Source: Straminergon stramineum
Taxonomy: Eukaryota > Streptophyta > Bryopsida > Hypnales > Calliergonaceae
Assembly (NCBI GenBank): GCA_963920665.1
Contig: OY987273.1
Coordinates: 11,162,501 to 11,226,500 of the forward strand
Length of the DNA: 64,000 nucleotides
Reading direction: 5' to 3'
Of the stretch, positions 57,651-64,000 are shown in pieces. A model generated the notes under the pieces. That model searched no databases. It saw nothing but the letters and a program-made list of their open reading frames with translations, and was not told where the DNA came from. The position numbers and the translations under genes are program-made. Within the stretch, counting starts at the first letter, position 1; every line of letters starts with the position of its first letter.

Positions 57651-60600
57651 TTTTAAATTCCACCCTATGAATTAAAACATGCACACAAGTTCTAATGGTT
57701 TGTTAAATCAATGATTTATGATGTTTTCAATCTAAGTTCAATTCGTGCCTTCCAAGCAATGGATACTTTTTTTTTCAATATCCAAATTGAACTCAAATTA
57801 TGTAAATCCTAAACTTGTAAACTATAGTTAACTAAATCAAATACCTAATAAAAAGATGAATTCAAACTAAAATCAATCTATCATAACTTGTAGAATGTAA
57901 TTTTTCCTTTCTAGAATGATAAAACAAGTAAAATTCTAACTTCCCTAATAAACTACATCACAACCTTCATCCATGAAATAAAAATAAGAAAACTAATCAA
58001 AATAAATTTAAATTTTAGGGTTTAATTTTTTAATTATGTTAGTTACCTAATTCTAAGACTAAACCTAGTTTGACCAATCAGCAGTGCTTTTCTGTGAGCA
58101 TTGAATAGGGATTCTGTGAGCGGAGAGCTTAGAAATTTCAAAACAATAAAAATCTCAATAATATTTCTTAGAAAGGATTTTCTTTGATATTTTTAGTCAA
58201 TAATTTCTATTTATAGTAAATACTAGAACCTATTGCCTCGAACCTATTATTGTGGACCTATTACCTTGATTATGTATTATTTGTATTAAAACTGTTATTT
58301 TCAATACTGTCTAAAATATTAGAAGTACACATTATGAAGGCAAAGAGCTCAATTGGTGTGAATGACAAATGAGGATGGAAAAGGATTGCATAGTATATTC
58401 CACTAAATTCCAATATTTGTCCAAAAAGAAATTGATACTTCTGAAGCCACATCTGAAGCTATATGTGTAAGTTGAATCTAAGGTTTTTCAATCTTAGATT
58501 TCAAGCACTCAAAGATTTTTGGACGTCTAGGTATGTTGAAGACTCTTGTTTTGAATCTTGATGATATCGGCCTTCATGAAGAGGCGCTTCACTTCATTGA
58601 AGTTGAAGCTTGGGGAATATATGAACTTATCTTCTACCAGGTCCATTTTGCAAAAATAACAAAATAAGTAATGAAGATGTTTGTAATTACCATATTGATA
58701 GCATATACCAATACTCTCCCACTTATTGCAATGCTTTGTAGTATGAGTATTTGCAATACATTGAATCAACTTGCTCCTTCGAGTTGTTGGGTAGGTGTCT
58801 GCATGCAAAAAGCTAGGTTCATCATAAATACTACCTCAAAATCATTGGACTTTGTAAACAATTGTCAAAGTAACATAGGTGGTTGATCTTAGAGTTGGAA
58901 GCCATCCTCTTCCAACAAAAGTGTTTTTGGTTTTGTCAAACTAGTGCCTCTTTGTACAGACCACAATTTGGTATTTAGGGCTAGTAAATTACCCAAGCAT
59001 GTTTAGAACCTTAAATACAGTATAGAATGTCAAAAGGGATTGAACCAAAAAAATTCACAATCTCCTTATTTCTACCATACTATTTTTTTCTACCGCAATA
59101 TGTTGGAGCTAGAAAGTCATTAGATCCTTTGAAATTTGGGCAACACATTGAATGTTTGTTCTTCACTATTGGGCTTGACATTTGTAGCTAGACTTGTGCA
59201 TGAGAAATTCTCACAATATGCCATTGCAAAGTATCAAAATCACTCTCCAATGTGGTTGTAACGTGTGCCGCACATGCCTAGAGTTTGCAAGGGTGTTTGC
59301 TTGTTTCAAAGACTTGATGGAAACATATGTGGATCGGGTTTGAACTCATAGTTGAGAGCGGCTAATGAGATATCCTAGAGATATTTGAGATTGGTTTTTA
59401 GCATAGAGAGAGAAAGAAGAAGAAAAGGGGAATTTTTTTACTCTTGTGACAAAAGGAGTTGCGACAATCTTGATTGAAAAGAAAGAAGGTTGTATTGAAA
59501 TGGAGGGAGGCTCCACTAAAATGAATGTTTAAAATTCAAAATTTCGAAGGTAAAAACATGGAAGAAATACAAATAGGGAGTTATGAAAATCTACATTTCA
59601 TTGAAGAGGAGACAAATAGACTATGTAGCTTGGGAGGTTCATTGAACTTCTATGGACAATACAATGTAAGTAAATCTATGCAAGCATAACCAACGCATTT
59701 GATTTGGGATATATTTTTTTTTTGGGATCAAGAACAAGGGAATGAATGAATGCAGAATTCATAGTTCATAATCAACTGCACAAAATCTTAATTTGCAAAA
59801 AACAATTAATTATAAACTATATCAAAATGAAGAGATATTTCTGAATATCTACAATTGACATTTCAAAGATAATGGACTTATTTTAGAATATGGCATTCGC
59901 ATTTTCAATTTCCAAATATCCAATATTCTAGTCAATAATCATTTTAGTATTGAGACTTTGGCATAGTAAGGCCAATTGAGGAAGGTTACATACAATAAAA
60001 GGAATAGGCTTGTAATTTTGAGATCAACCACTCAAAACTTTTAGATCCCTAGATTGCACTTGGAGTGATTAGCTAGTGATTGATTGGGATGGGTGCCTTG
60101 CAGTGTATTGATGCACAAGGGAGTGTATGGTGCAATTGTAGATTGCTTCTGATTTTTATAGAAAGCTAACTTCTTAACATAAGCTATGCAATATCTCTTG
60201 CTTACTTCAATAGGTCGCCAAGTCCTCTTCTTTTATTTTCATGGGCAGTGTTTGTTTAAGTCATATTAGTAGTAACATATTAGGGTTTGACATTCAAAAT
60301 TAAGTTGATAACATTGTTACGAAGAATGCCATTCAAGAATGTTCTAACATTCTAAGTCAGCATCGATTCCAGTGCTTTTTTAATTTTTTTCAATTTATTT
60401 ATATTAAGAGTTTATAGCTCAAGAATACACAATATTAAGAAAATTTCAAAAATTGCTACCAAAAATGAAATCCAAAAAACTTGAATCTGAAGTACTCAAC
60501 CATCCTTTGCAATAGCAAAGATATGGTTGGAGACAAGATTACTAGAAAATAGAGCTTAGTCTAGGGGTCACAGTGAGCGCCAACCAAACACTAATCCACA

Positions 60601-60950
60601 AAAAACCTCCTTCCACGTGCTTTGATAGTTGCAATGTTGTTGCTTGAATTCTTAGAACTTGGTAGGCATGTTTATTATTGCAATACTAGAAAAAAATTTG
60701 CATTGTATTCATTGATTTGTAATTGAAGAGAATTTTGAGATAGTGTTATCCTTAATTGTATATTATACAAAGGGAGTGAAATGGGGAGGAGATTAGCCAC
60801 GAGTAGTGCAACTATTGGAGGTAGAGAAGTAATAGGGATGAATTAGGAGGCAATGTTGAGAGGGGTTGAGACAAGAAAAACTCCGACAAGATCATTGCAA
60901 CGTTGGCAACCTACAACGATGATGTAAGATTCTACAATTGATTTTGACTT
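57651..60950. other. AT-rich intergenic DNA, no gene seen
   Basis: About 3.3 kb. Opposed ORFs at 58527-58808 and 58671-58886 overlap and neither shows a motif. No repeat array or RNA gene recognised. Confidence 0.5.
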
Positions 60951-63400
60951 GATTGTATATGTGTTTAGGGTCTATTATTACTTTTGATCACATGTTGAGT
61001 TGTTCAAAGGATCTCTCAATGCCAATGGCAACCCCTAACTTTGCAAGCAGTGCTTAAGAAAATTATACTCTACCTCTTTCATTCAATTCTCGCAGACCTA
61101 TTCATATACAAAATAATATTTTTAAATCTTATCTTCAAGATTGGTATTGAGGTACTTGTGCTTGTGTTTGGGTCAAGTGTTTCTTCTTGATCACTTGCTA
61201 GGTTGTAAGGGAGACCTTTTAGCACCAATGGGAGCCCCTAGCCTTAGTGCTAATGATAAAAAATTGTACTCTATCTTGATCAAAATGATTTAGAAGACCT
61301 ATTCTTTTTCTCAAAGATTCTAAAAGTTATTTAACCTTGTAGCTAAATGTGCATTAGTTGTGCTTGTGCAAAGTTAAGGTATTTTTTCTTAAACACTTTC
61401 TAAGGGAGGTAGAGATCTTTTGACTCCACGAAGAACCCCCAACCTTGCAATTAGTAATTACAAAAAAATTGTATTATAATTCAATCACGAGGACCAGGAG
61501 GACTTGCTCTATTTCGCAAAATTAAAAAAAACTAATTTAACCTTGCAATCAAAATGTGTTCTAGCTGTGAACTTTTCATGATCACTTTCTAGGGGGCCAA
61601 GAAGACCTCTCGGCGTCGAGAGGAACCTCCAACCCCATAGCCAATGATAAAAGAAATTGTATTCTAATTCAATGAAGATGAACTAGAGGACTTGCTCTTT
61701 TCTACAAAGTTAAAAAAAATTAATTTAGCCTTACAACTAGAATGTGCTACAGTAGTGCATTTTTCTTGATTACTTTCTAGAGGGGGAAAAGACCTCTTGG
61801 TGCTGAGAAGAGCCCCAAACCTCACAGCTAGTGATCAAAAAATTTACACTCTGATTAGTTCAATCAAGAAGAACTGGAGGACTTGTCTTTTTCACAAAAT
61901 TTTAAAAAAATTAATTTAGCCTTACAACTAGAATGCGCTTATAGCTATATTTTTTTCTTGATCACTTTCTAGAGGGGAAAGAAAAACTCTCAATGCCAAG
62001 AGGAACCTCCAACCCCGCAGCTAGTGATAAAAAAAATGGTACTCTAATTCAATCAAGATGAATTAGAAGACTTACTCTTTTCTACAAAATTTCAAAACAA
62101 TTAATTTAGCCTTGAAACTAGAATGTGCTATAGTTGTGCATTTTTCTTGATCAATTTCTAAGGAGCAAAGAAGACCTCTCGATGCCAAGAGGAGCCCCCA
62201 ACCCTACATGAAGTGATCAAAAACAAATTGTACTCTAATTCAATGAAGATGAACTAAAGGACTTGCTCTTTTCCACAAAAATAAAAATAAAAATAAAAAT
62301 AAAAATTTTAGCTTTGCAACTAGAATGCACTATAGTTGTATTTTTTTCTTGATCACTTTCTAGGGGTGGAAGAAGACCTCTTGGCACCGAGAGGAACCCC
62401 CACCCCCGCAACCTGTGATAAAAAAAAATTGTAGCTTTTCAACTAGAATGTGCTCCAACTATGCTTGTGCAAGGTTTGGGTGTTTGCTTCTTGATTAACT
62501 TCTAGGCAAGGACGGGGTCCTCTTGGCGCCGAGAGGAACCCTTGAGCCGTAGGAAAAAGAAATTTTTATTTTTTATTTTTTTTGTGGCTAATTGGGGTCC
62601 ATCAAAGGGCAAGCCATGCCAAGTCTCCCCCCCCCCTCCCCCCCCCCCCCTTTATTGGTGATGAGACAAATTTTCCATACAATTGGTAAGTACTATTTTT
62701 TATGTCCAAGTGTAAAAATGGTGAAGTGCATATTTTTAACTCTTTCATTTAGCTCTTGAAGACTTGTTCATGACTTTGTGTATATGAGATTTTTTAAAAT
62801 TTTGGCTTAAAACTTAGATTCAATTTGGTTGTGCTTGTGCAAGAGTTGATTGTCTTTTGATCACATGTTGGGTTGTTCAAGGGAGCTCTTGGTGTCAATG
62901 GGATCTCAACCACATATGTAGTGATCAAGAAAAAATAAAATTTGTACTCTGCCTCTTTTTTTCAACTCTTGATCGTAGCATTTGGTTATTCTTTTGATCA
63001 CCTAGATTTACATTCAAGGGACCTTCTAGTATCAATGGAAGCTAAAGGCCCGAGCTTTAGTAGTCTTGAATTGAACTAGAGGTTCTTTAATTTTTTTGAG
63101 CCAAATCAATTTAGAACTTATGGTCTTTTGCTTTGAGCTATTGGTTATTTTTTTAATCACCTAGTGAGATCTAGGTTTGAGATCCAAGTACTTTGTGGCG
63201 TCGATGGGAGCTAGGGGCCTGAGCTTCTATAACCTCAAAATCAAATTATTATGATGCCAATTCAGTTTCAACTCAGATCCCTCATAAGTAGAATTAGGTT
63301 TTGTTTTGATTGACTAGCTTTGGATTTGGAGAACTTGTGGTGTCAATAGAAGCCAAGAGCTCTAAGCCAATGTTTTCAAAATCAAAATATGGGGTATTGA
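60950..63400. repeat. Decaying tandem array of ~190-bp units
   Basis: The phrase 'ttcttgatcactttctag' recurs near 61185, 61390, 61570, 61760, 61955, 62145, 62348 and 62488. Each is followed by a 'gacctctyggygccgagagga' type block, 'acccccaaccccgcag', 'gtgataaaaaaattgtactctaattcaatcaagatgaact' and 'gaggacttgctctttt'. The spacing is 180-205 bases, shorter at the end. More diverged units occur near 60980, 62850, 63020, 63180 and 63340 (only 'tggyrtcaatgggagc' recognisable). A run of AAAAT repeats (62276-62305) sits in one unit. Confidence 0.85.
62627..62650. repeat. Poly-C run with one T
   Basis: About 23 C interrupted by a single T. It lies in the tandem array and could be a real microsatellite or a sequencing or assembly artefact. 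Confidence 0.85.
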
Positions 63401-64000
63401 ATTTAAAATAATAATTTTGATGCTAATTCATTTTCAAACTATTTGTTCTCATTTATAACTTTAGCTTGTACCTTATAATTACAAGGCTATTGATTTGGGC
63501 TAGAGGCTTGGATCGCACTATTGACACTAGAAGAAAACAGTGTCCAAATTAACTAACAGTGTCTAAATTGACAGAAAATTGACAAATTTTTCCAAATCAA
63601 CTACTAAAAATCAACTTAAAATATCCTAATGGACACTGCTCCCTTGTAATATGAGGACACCCTCATAAAATTGTAGAAAATTAACTTTGTAACTTTTATC
63701 TCCAACCTTTGAATGAGACCCTATTTTATATCTTGTCTTTATATTTCATTATATCATCTTGTTGTGATGATCATAGTGAGATCAACGTTGCAATGGAGCT
63801 TGACAACGCTTGAATATGAGTTTGTGCATGGATATAAAGATGGTTCTTGCATATTCTATGTCTTCATTACAAATAAGTAGGGAGAAGAACATGTCTCTGA
63901 TGTAAAGAAATGTAAATTGGTCCTCTATAGAATGAAAAAAATAGGAAAAGAACATTTTCAATGCCACTTTGAATTCTATTTTTGAGTTGTAACATATCCA
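63401..64000. other. AT-rich intergenic DNA, no gene seen
   Basis: No supported feature. The minus-strand ORF 63782-63967 lacks any motif. Confidence 0.5.

Noticed and set aside
61000..62600. CRISPR-like array
   Set aside because: Units of about 190 bases are repeated in full with no unique spacers between constant repeats, and the context is eukaryotic; it is a tandem satellite.
1..64000. tRNA or rRNA genes
   Set aside because: Looked for cloverleaf-type A and B box sequences and conserved rRNA words by eye and saw none; a covariance-model scan would be needed to exclude diverged copies.

Overview
The window looks like nuclear DNA from a land plant with a large, repeat-filled genome. The evidence is an AT-rich background, plant-type hAT and CACTA (En/Spm) transposons, GT/AG introns and decayed coding relics. 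I see no clearly intact single-copy host gene. No marker fixes the taxon. The repeat load and the style of the relics suggest a non-flowering plant such as a gymnosperm, fern or bryophyte, but this is inference.

Layout. At 0.5-1.85 kb there is a broken protein-kinase gene (minus strand). Between 2 and 10 kb lie AT-rich DNA, clusters of a short motif of the type ACCCGNGGTYGCCC, and a small broken ORF (7.4-8.4 kb). At 10.4-13.5 kb lies a hAT transposase pseudogene whose reading frame runs on in an unusual C-terminal extension. At 14.1-17.5 kb is copy A of an unclassified repeat family with a gag-like, coiled-coil ORF. Copy B is at 31.8-35.1 kb. Copy C starts at 41.0 kb and is split by the CACTA insertion. 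A 1.2-1.3 kb segment at 18.3-19.6 kb recurs inverted at 36.5-37.8 kb and carries 74-bp tandem repeats with an AACTCGAwTCGAGTT palindrome. Between these inverted copies are a long decayed gene (22.1-25.9 kb, minus strand), an array of about 270-bp hairpin-forming units (26.4-28.6 kb), another decayed multi-exon gene (29.7-31.5 kb) and copy B.

The centrepiece is a 14,465-bp CACTA element at 42176-56640. It has 44-bp terminal inverted repeats with one mismatch and a 3-bp AAA target duplication, and it sits inside repeat copy C. It is visibly more GC-rich than its surroundings. Its minus strand carries a TNP2 transposase gene with several TGA stops. Its plus strand carries a divergent tnpA-type gene or genes with a PTTA-like domain and a C-terminal Tnp1-like domain. 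Between these two domains is a 583-codon open frame, the longest in the window. It contains a recognisable FCP1/NIF-type (HAD) phosphatase domain in which the catalytic aspartates are replaced. A captured or fused pseudophosphatase in a transposon accessory gene is the most unusual thing here.

The right end (57.7-64 kb) is AT-rich, gene-poor DNA with a decaying tandem array of about 190-bp units (60.95-63.4 kb). In the larger relics many breaks are in-frame stops (TGA/TAG/TAA) that C-to-T changes could produce. In the hAT and CACTA genes these outnumber frameshifts, as expected for methylated, silenced transposons.
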